The notes under the pieces are model-generated. The model was not told the DNA's origin and did not search any database. It saw nothing but the letters and a program-made list of their open reading frames with translations. The translations under genes and the position numbers were made by a program. A stretch of DNA of 64,000 nucleotides, taken from Dactylosporangium vinaceum (GTDB taxonomy: Bacteria > Actinomycetota > Actinomycetes > Mycobacteriales > Micromonosporaceae). Below are positions 16,024-25,520 of this stretch, piece after piece; positions within the stretch are counted from its first letter, which is position 1, and each line of letters opens with the position of its first letter. The stretch lies in the NCBI RefSeq assembly GCF_019904175.1, contig NZ_CP061913.1, positions 3,844,001 to 3,908,000 of the forward strand. The letters are read 5' to 3'.

Positions 16024-17905
16024 CCTCGGTCACGGTGACCCCCCAGTGCAACGCGGGCTGCGGTTCCGCGGCAAGGTCCCGACGCACCGCGCGGAGGCCG
16101 AGTCGGCCGAGGATGCCGGTGATGCCGGCACCACGCCGGCCGCGGGCCGGCCCGCGGGGTAGCTCGCCCAGTCGGGGCAGCGTGAACGGGTATGAGCTGA
16201 ACTCCTGCTCCGCGACCAGCAGGACGAGCCAGTCGGTGCCTGACCCGCCCGGCTGCGCGACCCGTTCCGACGGCAGTGAGAGGTCGATCGGCGCGTTCCC
16301 TCCGGCCTGCACGGTGTGGTGCCCGGCGAGGTAGGCGCCCGGAAACAAGCCCGGGTGCATGCGGTACCGGTCGGTCAGGTCGAGCAGGACGCAGAACAAT
16401 GTGCGATCCGTGGTGTTGTGCAGCCGGACGAATACCTGCGGTGCTACCCAACGGGTGCCGCTCCAGGTGTACGCGAACTCGACCGGCCCGGCCGACGACA
16501 CCATTGCCGCATCCGGTCCGGCGGGCACGACCTCGATCCGGACCGCGCCGGCGAGGACCGGCGACGGGTTCGCCAGGTTGCGCACCTGTAGCCAGCGGGC
16601 GATGTGCTCGAGATCGCGCACCGTCTGCCCGATCGCTCGGTCGTGGACGCCGGGCACCCGGACCAGCGGCTCGTGGTCGCTGCTGGTGATCTCGATCGCG
16701 CGGTCGTCGCCGGCCTGGCGCACCCGTAGCACGAGGCCGCCGTCTCGCTCCTGGCCGGGTGACACGATGCGGATGTGTGGCGACGGGCGGCGACCGGGGC
16801 CGGCGGCCCGCACCGCCGCGGCGAGGCGGCGGGTGACGTCCTCGCCCGCGCTGACCACCACCGCCACCGCGGGCATGGGCATATCGGTGAGCACCATTTC
16901 GTACTGCTGCTCGGCCACCGGCGCCCAGCCGGTCGGCTCGACGATGCTGTGACCGGGGCGGACCGCGGCGACCCGGACCTCCTGCAACGGCTCAGAGCCG
17001 TGCACAGCCAGCCGAGATTCAGCGGCGACGCCGTGAATCGCGCCCAGATCGACCTCCCACGCGTCGCGCAGGTAACGCATGGTCACCTGCGCGGCCCGGA
17101 GACGCAGCGCTCCGCCGAGGAATTCCCGGTCGGCGTCGTCGCCGACCGCCTCGATCGTCGGGACCTGGCGCGCGAACCGGCCCTCGACCCGGCAGCGGGC
17201 GTCTTCGAGCATCTGACGGTAGGTTGCGTGACGGCCGATACGCCCCAGCGTGTGCAGGACCGCCTCGCTGAACACACCGTGCACGCCGTCGGTGAACCAG
17301 GCCTCGTTGGCCAGTTGGAACTCGTTGCAGGCCGACAGCGCCACGTGCCCCGGCGCCTGGAAGCCGATCGCCGGATCGGCCGGGAGCAGGTCGTCCGACG
17401 TCGGCTGCGGCTGTGCCGGGGGCACGGACCGGGGCTCGCGGCCGGTGGGCGAGCCGCGCAGGCCACTGCGAGCATGACACGAGTCCTGAATGGACACGAG
17501 GCGGGCGCCGCGCGCGAGCACCTCCCGGACCAGTACCGCCAGCTCCTTGTCGTACAGGTCGGATGCCCCGGCGCGACTGTCGTGGCAGACGAGCGTCTGG
17601 GACGTACCCGCGTTCTCGGTGAGCCGGAACCGCGGCGGCAGCGGCCCGGTGGAGCCGTGCCCGCTGAACCAGAACAGCGCAGTGTCGTCCGGGCCGGCCG
17701 CACCGAGATGGTCGCGGAATCCCCGGATGATCGCGGCCCGGGTCGCCTGCTCGTCGCACAGGGTCAGGACCGACAGCTCGACGGGGTCTATCCGGTCCCG
17801 CAGCAGCTGCTCGGCCAGCCTGATGTCGTTGACGCAGCCCTGCAGGTTGCGCACCGCGGCACGGTACCGATCGATGCCGACCAGCAGCGCGTATACCTTC
17901 GGCAT
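15992..17905 (-). CDS. Caspase-family (peptidase C14) protein, last gene of the TPR-CHAT-TPR-caspase operon
   Basis: Encodes 637 aa from an ATG with AGGAGG five bases upstream. Residues 1-240 are a caspase-like domain: strand KVYALLVGIDRY, catalytic His83 in LFWFSGHGS and catalytic Cys143 in SIQDSCHARSG. Next come the second-subunit elements HVALSACNEFQLANE and GVFSEAVLHTLG. In bacteria such enzymes usually cleave after basic residues and often act as effectors in stress or defence modules. Residues about 250-637 are a long C-terminal region with no recognised domain, containing beta-rich segments such as RWVAPQVFVRLHNTTDRTLF and a basic tail. There is no signal peptide, so it should act in the cytoplasm. 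It follows the second TPR gene after 17 nt and is the likely effector of the operon. Confidence 0.88.
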   Translation of the reverse strand: MPKVYALLVGIDRYRAAVRNLQGCVNDIRLAEQLLRDRIDPVELSVLTLCDEQATRAAIIRGFRDHLGAAGPDDTALFWFSGHGSTGPLPPRFRLTENAGTSQTLVCHDSRAGASDLYDKELAVLVREVLARGARLVSIQDSCHARSGLRGSPTGREPRSVPPAQPQPTSDDLLPADPAIGFQAPGHVALSACNEFQLANEAWFTDGVHGVFSEAVLHTLGRIGRHATYRQMLEDARCRVEGRFARQVPTIEAVGDDADREFLGGALRLRAAQVTMRYLRDAWEVDLGAIHGVAAESRLAVHGSEPLQEVRVAAVRPGHSIVEPTGWAPVAEQQYEMVLTDMPMPAVAVVVSAGEDVTRRLAAAVRAAGPGRRPSPHIRIVSPGQERDGGLVLRVRQAGDDRAIEITSSDHEPLVRVPGVHDRAIGQTVRDLEHIARWLQVRNLANPSPVLAGAVRIEVVPAGPDAAMVSSAGPVEFAYTWSGTRWVAPQVFVRLHNTTDRTLFCVLLDLTDRYRMHPGLFPGAYLAGHHTVQAGGNAPIDLSLPSERVAQPGGSGTDWLVLLVAEQEFSSYPFTLPRLGELPRGPARGRRGAGITGILGRLGLRAVRRDLAAEPQPALHWGVTVTEVRTVMPSAAP

Positions 17906-17922
17906 TGCGGCCTCCTGCCGAG

Positions 17923-20052
17923 TCAGATGATGAGGGGACGGTCGAGGGCGGCACCGATCGCCCGGAGCCGGCGGGCGAGGCCCTCGTGGTGCTCCGCGAG
18001 CGCGTCGAGCCGGCGTTGCTGCAGCTGCTCGCGCCAGCCGACGCCGCGGCCGTTCTCGAGCGCGCCGAGCGCGGCCGCACGATCCTTTTGCACCAGCGCG
18101 GCGGCCCCGTCCAGCGCCAGGCTCGAGAACCGGGCCAGCGTGTACGGGCGGTCCGCGGCGGTGGCGCCGAGCCAGGCGATCCGCTCGGCCAGGTCGAGCG
18201 CGGCCCGCATGGCGGCAGCGCCCGCGTTCGCGTCGCCGCCGGCCGCCCGGACCCGCAGGTCGGCCAGCCGCCAGGCGCACACCAGCCGGTCCTGCGCGTT
18301 GGCCGCGGGGTCGTCGGCCACCTCCCGGGTCACCTCGAGCGCCTCCGGCAGCACCGTGTCGTCGCCCATGGCGATCAGTGCGGCGGCCAGGTTGCCCAGC
18401 ACGACTGCCCGGTCCGGATGCCCGGCGGGCAGCAGCCGCAGCGCCTGCCGGTGCAGCTCGGCACCGGCGGCCGGTTCGCCGGCCCCGGCCAGGGCGTTGC
18501 CGAGGTTGGACAGGTACTTCGGCCGTGCGGGCGAGCTGGCCGGAGTGTGCGCGATCGCCGCCCGCAGCACGGGCGGTGCGTCGGCCGGGTCACCGTTACC
18601 GAACTCGGCCAGGGACTGCAGTGCGGCACCCAGGTTCGACAGGTGCCGGGCCCGGCCGGTCCGGGCTAGCCGGGCGGCCAGCCGCAGGACCTGCACGGCC
18701 TCGTCGAGGTCACGCTGCGACCGCCGGCGCGCGCCCCGCAGCCGCAGCGCGTTGCCGAGGTTGCTGAGCCGGTCCGGCCGCCCGGGGTCATGGGTGGTCG
18801 CACCGGCACCGGCGCGGCCGGCGTCCACGGCCGCGTCGAGGTCGGCGCCGAGCCCCGTGCGCAGGTAGCGGGTCATCATGATGCCGCTGAGATTGGTGAA
18901 GGCATCGGCGTGCGCCGTCGTTCCCGGCTCCGCGGCCTGCAGCGACGCCGTGGCCGCTCGGGCCGCCTCGTCGAGGGTCGCGATGCTGCCGGTGCGAGCG
19001 GCGCGCAGGTGCAGCGCCGTGGCGAGATTCGTGGAGTCCATATTCCGGGCCATCGACACCGCCCGGTCGAGACGGGCGTCGTCGCCGGTCAGCTCCGCGC
19101 GGCGGATCGCCACCGCAGTGAGGTTGACCAGGATCGCGCGCTCCGGGCGCAGCCGGGCCGCGGTGAGCAGCAGGGCCTCGGCCCGCTCAAGGTCGTCAGC
19201 GTCGTCGCCGAGCTCGGCCCGGTAGGCCAGGGCGGCAGCGAGACCGGCCAGGCGCCGAGCCCGCATCGCGTGCTGCGGCGGGGTCCCTTGCACGGCCCGG
19301 GCCAGGGCGTCCAGGGCCTGCGCGAGCTCGTGCTCGTCGGCGACGGCCTGGGCCCGGCTCAGCAGTACACCGCCGAGGACGGCCAGCATCTGCGGTGAGG
19401 AATCCTGTTCGGCGGCCTCCCTGGCGAGCTCGGCGGCGCGGTCGATGTCGGCCGGCTCGCCGGTGCGGCGGAAGCGGGTGCGCAGCGCGTCGGCCAGGTT
19501 GGCTCGGTAGGCCGGCCGGCGGGGGTCGTCGGCCGATGCGGCGTCGAGGCCGGCCCCGATGGCGGCGATACTGCGGTCAAGGTCGTCGGCGCCCGGCCGG
19601 GCCCGGGACCGGGCCGCCAGGGCAGCGCCCAGGTTGACCAGATACGCGGGCCGGGCCGGGTCGTCGGTGGCGGTCAGGCGCACCGCCTCGTCGAAGGCCT
19701 CGACCGCCGCGTCGAGATCGGTCGCACCGCCCCGGACCAGCAGGGTGTTGCCGAGATTGGCCAGGCACAGCGCCCGGTCCGCCGGGCCGGCCGCGAGGGC
19801 GGCGTGCAGCAGCCGGAGTGCCGAGGTGAGCCCGTCGGGACGGCGGCCCCGCTCCCACTGCCGGCGAACGATCGACCCGAGCGTCGCCAGCGTGCGCGGC
19901 CGGATCGGGTCGTCCGGCCCGAGCGTCTCGAGCACCGCCTGCACCGCGGTTTCGGCGGCGTCGAGGTCGGCGGCCGACCCGGTCCGATCGGCCGCGGCGG
20001 TCCACTGCGCCGCGGCGGCGATCAGGTCGGCACGCGACGGCCGATCCGTCAT
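17923..20052 (-). CDS. TPR protein (sensor/scaffold) of the CHAT-caspase operon
   Basis: Encodes 709 aa. Residues about 15-600 are a continuous array of about 12 TPR-like units of roughly 40-45 residues, with recurring motifs such as GGATDLDAAVEAF, GDDARLDRAVSMA and GEPADIDRAAEL and inter-unit helices like LSNLGNALR. The C-terminus reads ALENGRGVGWREQLQQRR and ARRLRAIGAALDRPLII. This is the TPR-CHAT junction signature in diverged form, again ending with no CHAT domain. It is soluble and cytoplasmic. The ATG overlaps the stop of the CHAT gene (ATGA, 20049-20052), and the caspase gene follows by 17 nt. This suggests it bridges or gates the two proteases. Confidence 0.85.
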   Translation of the reverse strand: MTDRPSRADLIAAAAQWTAAADRTGSAADLDAAETAVQAVLETLGPDDPIRPRTLATLGSIVRRQWERGRRPDGLTSALRLLHAALAAGPADRALCLANLGNTLLVRGGATDLDAAVEAFDEAVRLTATDDPARPAYLVNLGAALAARSRARPGADDLDRSIAAIGAGLDAASADDPRRPAYRANLADALRTRFRRTGEPADIDRAAELAREAAEQDSSPQMLAVLGGVLLSRAQAVADEHELAQALDALARAVQGTPPQHAMRARRLAGLAAALAYRAELGDDADDLERAEALLLTAARLRPERAILVNLTAVAIRRAELTGDDARLDRAVSMARNMDSTNLATALHLRAARTGSIATLDEAARAATASLQAAEPGTTAHADAFTNLSGIMMTRYLRTGLGADLDAAVDAGRAGAGATTHDPGRPDRLSNLGNALRLRGARRRSQRDLDEAVQVLRLAARLARTGRARHLSNLGAALQSLAEFGNGDPADAPPVLRAAIAHTPASSPARPKYLSNLGNALAGAGEPAAGAELHRQALRLLPAGHPDRAVVLGNLAAALIAMGDDTVLPEALEVTREVADDPAANAQDRLVCAWRLADLRVRAAGGDANAGAAAMRAALDLAERIAWLGATAADRPYTLARFSSLALDGAAALVQKDRAAALGALENGRGVGWREQLQQRRLDALAEHHEGLARRLRAIGAALDRPLII

Positions 20053-21287
20053 GGGCCCGTGTGCGTGAACGGCGTCCAGACACTGGGGGTGCCCGGATGG
20101 CGGTCGCGCAACGCCCGGACCGCATGATGCAACGCCACCGCGGCCTCGCCGGCGTGCAGCACACCGCCGTGCACGATGTCGCCGTAGACCCGGCCGGCCA
20201 CCTCGGCCGCCTCGTCATCCAGGACCGACCACAGTGTGGCGATGACGTGCCGGTAGCCGGTGTAGTGCAGCGCCGCCGCCAGAGTGATGGCCTCGTCTGG
20301 CAGGTGCACCCCGCCGACAGCGGTCTTGCAGCCCGACAAATACGCGAATGCGCCTTGGTACTGCTGCGAGCTCAGGTCGGTCACGGTGAGCCGCCCGTCA
20401 TGGACCAGCAAACCACCGCGTGAGGGATCAGCGAGGTCCTGCTCGCCGTGGCAGGCGAAGTGAGCCCAGCTGTGGTCGACGAGCCCGGTCAGGACGGCGT
20501 CGCGGGTGGCCCCGTCTCCGACCAGGCTGGTGCAGGCGTCACCGAACATCTCGTCCAGCAGCTCCCGCTCGATGTCGACGTTCGGCAGCGGCTCCTGGCC
20601 GGGGGTGTCCGGCATGCCGACGAAGAGCATCCGATCGGATCCGGCCGGCCGCGGCGGCGGTTCGTCCCGCGCCATCAGCAGCGCCCGCAGCGTCGGCGTG
20701 TACGAGGAGACGACCCGGTCGAGGACCGCCCGGCCGGGGCTGCGGTGGTAGCCGGCCGCGTGGATCGGCAGCAGGGTCAGCGGCCCGGTCGGGCACCACC
20801 AGATCCGCGGCCAGTCGTCGCCGGTTGAGCGTCCGGCGTACTCGAGCTTGTCCAGGATCCGCTCGGCGAACGCGTCCCACATCCATTGCAGGCAGTCGTC
20901 CAGGGCGGCCTCGACGGCATCGGACGACACGGTCGCGTCCATGTCGCGGGAGACGCCGCGCAGCGCTCGCACCTGCCAGGTCGTGACCACGTCCAGATAG
21001 TTCTGGACCCGCGCCACGATCGCGTCCTGCCGCAGCTCAGGCAGCTCCACGACGAGGACGTCGTCCGCTTTTACGATCAACGCGTCGCACCGCCACCGGC
21101 TGACGTTGAGGATGACGACCGGGCCGCCCTTCGCCGCGGGCAGCAGCGACTCCAGCCGTGGGGGCTGCAGGAAATCCTCAAACCCGGGAATCGCGCGGAC
21201 TTGCTCGACCAGGTCGTCCCATTCGCGGGCCAGGGCCATGCGGCGGTCGACATCGTGACTGAACTGCTCAGCTCCGCCCGGCATCAC
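20049..21287 (-). CDS. Stand-alone CHAT-domain protease-like protein
   Basis: Encodes 412 aa. The N-terminal region (1-150: DVDRRMALAREWDDLVEQV, then VVILNVSRWRCDALIV) is the segment that links TPRs to CHAT in fused proteins. The CHAT domain (caspase-HetF-associated-with-TPRs; about 160-410) has RIWWCPTGPLTLLPIHAAG, SSYTPTLRALL, catalytic His280 in HFACHGEQD and catalytic Cys320 in AYLSGCKTAVGG, then IATLWSVLDDEAAEV. Both dyad residues are present, so it should be an active cysteine protease of the caspase/separase clan. It starts at GTG overlapping the stop of the upstream TPR gene, with an ATG directly after. The split therefore looks stable rather than accidental, and the pair may form a two-chain TPR-CHAT. 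Confidence 0.9.
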   Translation of the reverse strand: MMPGGAEQFSHDVDRRMALAREWDDLVEQVRAIPGFEDFLQPPRLESLLPAAKGGPVVILNVSRWRCDALIVKADDVLVVELPELRQDAIVARVQNYLDVVTTWQVRALRGVSRDMDATVSSDAVEAALDDCLQWMWDAFAERILDKLEYAGRSTGDDWPRIWWCPTGPLTLLPIHAAGYHRSPGRAVLDRVVSSYTPTLRALLMARDEPPPRPAGSDRMLFVGMPDTPGQEPLPNVDIERELLDEMFGDACTSLVGDGATRDAVLTGLVDHSWAHFACHGEQDLADPSRGGLLVHDGRLTVTDLSSQQYQGAFAYLSGCKTAVGGVHLPDEAITLAAALHYTGYRHVIATLWSVLDDEAAEVAGRVYGDIVHGGVLHAGEAAVALHHAVRALRDRHPGTPSVWTPFTHTGP

Positions 21288-23197
21288 GAAGCCATCAGAT
21301 CAGGCGCAGATCCGGGCCGAAAGCCAGGCGATCGATTCGGGCCGAACATCCGACCCGATTCCGGCTCGAGAGCCGCCCCGACAGCGGCCAGCCGGGCCGC
21401 CAGGGCCGGCGCTACGGCCGATACCTCCCCGAGATCGGTGCGTCCGTCGAGCATCTGCGTCCACAACACGGCCCGGCCCTGCTCAAGCAATCCGGCTGCA
21501 TGCACAGGTCGGCCGACATTGACCGCAGCAGCGGCGGCATCGAGCGCGGCGCCCGCCGAGCCGCGCAGGAGGGTCTCCCGCGCGCTGCGGCGCACCGCCC
21601 GCGACGCGAAGACCGGCAGCAGCGCTACCGCAACCGCGTACCCGTCGCTCGCCGACGCCCAGTCGTGCCGCCGGGCGGCGGCCGACGCCCAGGCCAGCGC
21701 CGCCCCGATCCGGGTCCGGCCGCGCGCCGAAGCCAGGCCCGCGGCCTCCCGCCAGGCAGCGTCGGCCGCCGGCGGATCGCGATGCGCCAAGGCCGCGCCC
21801 AGGGCCGACAGGATCGCGGCGCGGGCAGGCCGGCCCGGCGCCGCAGCCTGATCTGCCGCCCGGCATCGATTGATCGACTCGTCCAGGTCCGCGGGGCGGT
21901 GAGAGTGCTCGAACCGGATCCGGAGCACCACCGCGAGGTTGTACAGCACCCGCAGGTCACCGCCGGCCGCATCTGCGGCCCTGCGCAGCACCTCGACCGC
22001 CTCGTCAAGGTCGGCCCCGTCGCCGGCGACCTCGAACCGCCGCCGCAGCGCGTTGCCGAGATTCACGACCCGACCTGGCCAGGCCGGATGCTGCGCCGAG
22101 GTGTTGTCCACGGCCACCCGACTGAGCCGCATCGCCTCGGCGACATCGGCGAGGTTGCGCGTCGCCTCGAACCGGGTCAGCAGGGCGGCGCCGAGGTCGG
22201 TGGCGACCGTGGCCACCTCGTCACCGGCAGCGCCGCGCAGCGCGGCCGCAGCGGTTTCAACGGCCTCGTCGATGTCGGCGGGCTCTCCGGTGCGCAGGAA
22301 CCGTGTGTGCAGCGCGGTGCTGAGATTGAGTGAGAGCCGGCTGCGGTCGAGCGGGTCGTCGCAGGATTGGACCGCCCGCCGCAGCAGGCCGACCGCCTCG
22401 TCGAGATCCGCGGCGCCACCACGGCGATCGAACCGGTCCAGGAGAGCGACCGTCAGCTGACTTGCGCGCGGAGCGAACCTCCGCTGATCTTCGGCGGTCC
22501 CGGCGAGCGCGGCCCAGCCGGTCGCGATGGCCTCGTCGAGCGCCGATGCGTCGCCCAGCCGCAGGGCCCGCAGCCGCCATACTTCACTCAGGGTACTCAG
22601 CGCCAGGCCAGGGTCGTCGCCGTCCCGGGTCGTGGTGGCGGCCTGGGCCATGTCTGCGGCCTCGCGGAGATCGGCCGGATCCCCGCCGCGACGGAATCGC
22701 CCGATCAGCGCGGCGGCCAGGTTGGATCGCATCGCGGGCAGATTCCGATCGTCGGCGGCGGCCGTGAGCACCGCCCGGCGCGCACAGTCGACGGCCTCGT
22801 CGAGATCCTCTGGCGCACCTCGCCGGCGATGCCTCAGCTGCAGCACGAGCCCGAGATCGGACCAGTAGGCCGGTCGTCTCGGATCGTCCGGCGCCGAGTC
22901 GGCCACTACCGCCTGCAGCAGACCCACAGCCCGGTCGAGCAGTGCCGGCTCGTCGATCCGCCGGACCACCGAGATGAGCTCAGCGGCGTACTCGGCGCGC
23001 GCTGCAACATCGTCTGTGTCGGGCTCGTAGGCGGCGATCAGCGCGTCCCGCACCTGTCTCGGGACCAGCTCGGCGCGGTGCTCAAGCACGATGTCATAAA
23101 GCCGGATCGCCTCATTGCGGTCCGCCGGGCTGTGATCACGCAGGTAGCGGCGCCAACAGGTCTCGGCGAGCATCGCGGTGGTTACCGGATCGGTCAT
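21284..23197 (-). CDS. TPR protein, first gene of the TPR-CHAT-TPR-caspase operon
   Basis: Encodes 637 aa. The ATG at 23197 has a GGGGAGG element about 10 nt upstream. Residues about 95-500 are TPR-like units with motifs such as GAPEDLDEAVDCARRAV, GDPADLREAADMAQ and GEPADIDEAVETAAA, the usual sensor half of TPR-CHAT proteins. The C-terminus has the junction LLEQGRAVLWTQMLDGRTDL, a further 40 residues (ALEPESGRMFGPNRSPGF) and a stop that overlaps the CHAT start codon. In related fused proteins the chain would run straight on into CHAT. Its role is probably recognition of a trigger and control of the CHAT protease. It is divergent from an IS1380 remnant that begins about 50 nt upstream, so the operon promoter lies next to or within old mobile DNA. 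Confidence 0.86.
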   Translation of the reverse strand: MTDPVTTAMLAETCWRRYLRDHSPADRNEAIRLYDIVLEHRAELVPRQVRDALIAAYEPDTDDVAARAEYAAELISVVRRIDEPALLDRAVGLLQAVVADSAPDDPRRPAYWSDLGLVLQLRHRRRGAPEDLDEAVDCARRAVLTAAADDRNLPAMRSNLAAALIGRFRRGGDPADLREAADMAQAATTTRDGDDPGLALSTLSEVWRLRALRLGDASALDEAIATGWAALAGTAEDQRRFAPRASQLTVALLDRFDRRGGAADLDEAVGLLRRAVQSCDDPLDRSRLSLNLSTALHTRFLRTGEPADIDEAVETAAAALRGAAGDEVATVATDLGAALLTRFEATRNLADVAEAMRLSRVAVDNTSAQHPAWPGRVVNLGNALRRRFEVAGDGADLDEAVEVLRRAADAAGGDLRVLYNLAVVLRIRFEHSHRPADLDESINRCRAADQAAAPGRPARAAILSALGAALAHRDPPAADAAWREAAGLASARGRTRIGAALAWASAAARRHDWASASDGYAVAVALLPVFASRAVRRSARETLLRGSAGAALDAAAAAVNVGRPVHAAGLLEQGRAVLWTQMLDGRTDLGEVSAVAPALAARLAAVGAALEPESGRMFGPNRSPGFRPGSAPDLMAS

Positions 23198-23247
23198 GCC
23201 GCAGTGGCCTCCCCTTCTGTCCCACCAAAGGCTGACGGACAGCGTGG

Positions 23248-23403
23248 GCGCAACACGCCGAGACCCGCGAACTTCCCGTAGTGACCGCAGCTGGTCAGCC
23301 GATCCCGGGCCTCGTGCTCGATCTGGACGCGTCCATCGTGTTGTGTCACTCGGAGAAGGAATCCGCGACGCCGACGTAGAAACGCACGTTCGGCTACCAC
23401 CCG
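23248..23403 (+). pseudogene. IS1380-family transposase, 5' exon fragment (interrupted by the group II intron)
   Basis: The plus strand reads AETRELPVVTAAGQPIPG, LVLDLDASIVLCHSEKE, then SATPT, a TAG stop (23377-23379, where Trp is expected) and KRTFGYHP. This is the conserved segment around the first catalytic Asp of IS1380 transposases (LDLDAS..., HSEKE, TFGYHP). It breaks off exactly where the group II intron begins. The transposase N-terminus is absent upstream. Confidence 0.72.
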
Positions 23404-23998
23404 GTGCGCCGTGAGGCGCCGTTGATTCGAGCGGAGGTGTGAGACCTTCGCCGCTGACCCTGTCGCAGCAGGGCGGTGAAGCTGAGGACAGCCTGATCCG
23501 GGAGGTGCCGGGGAGGGCGGGAGCAGTCCTGACAACGCCGGGGCGTGCTGGCACTGCCAGACGGTGCGGGCCCGGCAAGCGTGATGAAGAGGAGTACGTG
23601 AGGAACCGGCGTCTCAAAGTCTCTCAAAACCATACCGGCTCAAATCTGGTGGATACGGGCTGGGAGCGGTGCGCACCCGCGGCTGTTGGTTGGCTGCGGG
23701 GAACTCCGGGGCGGCAAATGGGTGGGTCGCCCGGAGGCCACGGTGACGTGCTGCGGGGTAGTCGTGGCGAGGCCGCAGGGACAAAGTCGGGCTCCTCCTT
23801 CGTCGAGCGAATCACGGTGAACACGGGAACCGTCCCGGTCTCGCCTGTCGTCTGCGCATCCGGCGTGGACGATCGGGCTGGGCCCATCGTCGGCCGATCA
23901 GGCTGGGACGGGGCGGAGCCGTCGTAGTACTCCGAGCTGGGGAAAGCCCAGCACATGGGGAAGGACGGCAGCGGTTTGTGCGGAAGGAGGAGACTGCA

Positions 23999-25470
23999 AT
24001 GCCGACAGACGCGCTCGTGAATACGGGCGCTCCACCGGAACCGGCTGGTGTCACAGCCGGGCCGTTTCGGCGGGTATCGGAGATGCAGGCCAAGCTCCAC
24101 TGTTGGGCGGCGGCCGACACCGGTCGCCGGTTCGATGACCTGTTTAACCTCGTGCACGACCCAGCGACGCTGATCGTGGCGTTCGAACGGGTCGCGGCAA
24201 CCGGGGCGCCCGGACCGCTGGCGTGGACGGCATGACCATGGCCGACATCGAGCAGCGGATCGGCGTCCCGGCCTTCTTGGACGACCTGCGCACCGCGCTG
24301 AAAGCGGGGAGTTTCAGCCCACTGCTGGTGCGGGAACGCAGAATCCCGAAGCCGGGCGGCAGTGGACGGGTCCGGCGACTCGGGATCCCGACGCTGACCG
24401 ACCGGGTCGTCCAGGCGGCACTCAAGCTGGTGCTGGAACCGATCTTCGAGGCCGACTTCCAGCCGGTCTCCTACGGGTTCCGGCCCAGGCGGCGGGCGCA
24501 CGACGCGATCGCGGAGATCCAGTTGTTCGGCACCAAAGGCTACCGCTGGGTGTTGGACGCTGACATCGAGGCGTGTTTCGACTCCATCTCGCATACGGCC
24601 CTGATGGACCGGGTGCGGGCCAGGGTCAAGGACAAGCGCGTGCTGGCGCTGGTCAAGGCGTTCCTCAAGGTCGGGCTGCTCACCGAGCTCGGCAAACAGG
24701 AGGACACCCCGACCGGCACCCCGCAGGGCGGCATCCTGTCACCGCTGCTGGCCAACATCGCCCTGTCGGTGCTCGACGAGCACCTGCACGGGCCGTGGCG
24801 GCCCGGCGGGGCGATGGCCGACTCCGGTCGCCGGAGCAGACGCCGCAAGAAGGGTCTGCCGACCTGGCGTGTGGTGCGTTACGCGGACGACTTCGTCGTT
24901 CTCGTGCACGGCACCCGCACCGACGCAGAAGCCATCCGCGAGGACATCGCTCAGGTGCTGGCGCCGCTGGGCCTGCGGCTGTCGCCGGCCAAGACCCGGA
25001 TCATGCACATGAGCGACGGGTTCGACTTTCTCGGGTTCCACATCCAGTGGCGCCGCAAACGGGGCACGCAGAAGTGGTACGTCTACACGTTCATCGCCCA
25101 GCGGCCGATCCGGTCGCTCAAGACGAAGATCCGTGACCAAACCCGCAGAACGTCGCAGGTCAACCCAGGGGCAGCCCTACTCAGGATCAACCAGATCCTG
25201 CACGGCTGGGCACAATACTTCAAGCACGCCGTCGCGAAGCACACCTTTCGCCACCTCCGACGTTTCGTCTGGTGGCGGATCATCCGGTGGCTGACCGTGC
25301 TGCACCGCTGGAGATGGAAGGAGATCCGCAGACGCTTCACCGACCACACCGGCCGGTGGCTGCCGCTCTCCGCCAACGGGATCACCCTGTTCGACCTCGA
25401 CGCGATCTCGGTCACCCGATACCGAGGCGCGATCCCGAACCCCTGGCAACACCGAACCACACCAACCTGA
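23999..25470 (+). pseudogene. ltrA: Group II intron maturase/reverse transcriptase, single-base frameshift
   Basis: An ATG at 23999 follows AAGGAGG (23984-23990). The first frame covers the intron-protein N-terminus (FRRVSEMQAKLHCWAAAD, RRFDDLFNLVHDPATLIVAFERV) but runs to a stop at 24235. One base missing near 24196 would restore AGNRGARTAGVDGM and join it to the second frame. That frame carries the whole reverse transcriptase: RRIPKPGGSGRVRRLGIPT, QPVSYGFRPRRRAHDAI, DADIEACFDSI, TGTPQGGILSPLLANIAL and the active site YADD in VVRYADDFVVL. It is followed by the maturase domain X (INQILHGWAQYFKHAV). Catalytic residues are intact, so only the frameshift disables the gene. A late programmed shift or a sequencing error are alternatives. 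Confidence 0.85.
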
Positions 25471-25486
25471 CAGCAACAGCCGCGGA

Positions 25487-25520
25487 GAGCCCGTTGCGTC
25501 GAGAGGCGCACGGCGGGTTC
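25487..25520 (+). ncRNA. Group II intron domain V
   Basis: A 34-nt hairpin lies 17 nt after the maturase stop codon. The lower stem GAGCCCG pairs with CGGGTTC and includes the AGC catalytic triad at bases 2-4. An internal bulge separates it from the upper stem GCGTC/GGCGC, which is capped by a GAGA tetraloop. Length and layout match the standard domain V. Confidence 0.85.

Noticed and set aside
17906..18280. N-terminal extension of the caspase protein
   Set aside because: It overlaps the end of the TPR gene in another frame and is Arg-rich; the ATG at 17905 has AGGAGG at correct spacing.
23564..23570. GTGCGG at 23564 as the 5' end of the group II intron
   Set aside because: It also fits GUGYG, but GTGCGCC at 23404 directly follows the transposase codons for TFGYHP and gives an in-frame exon junction, which 23564 does not.
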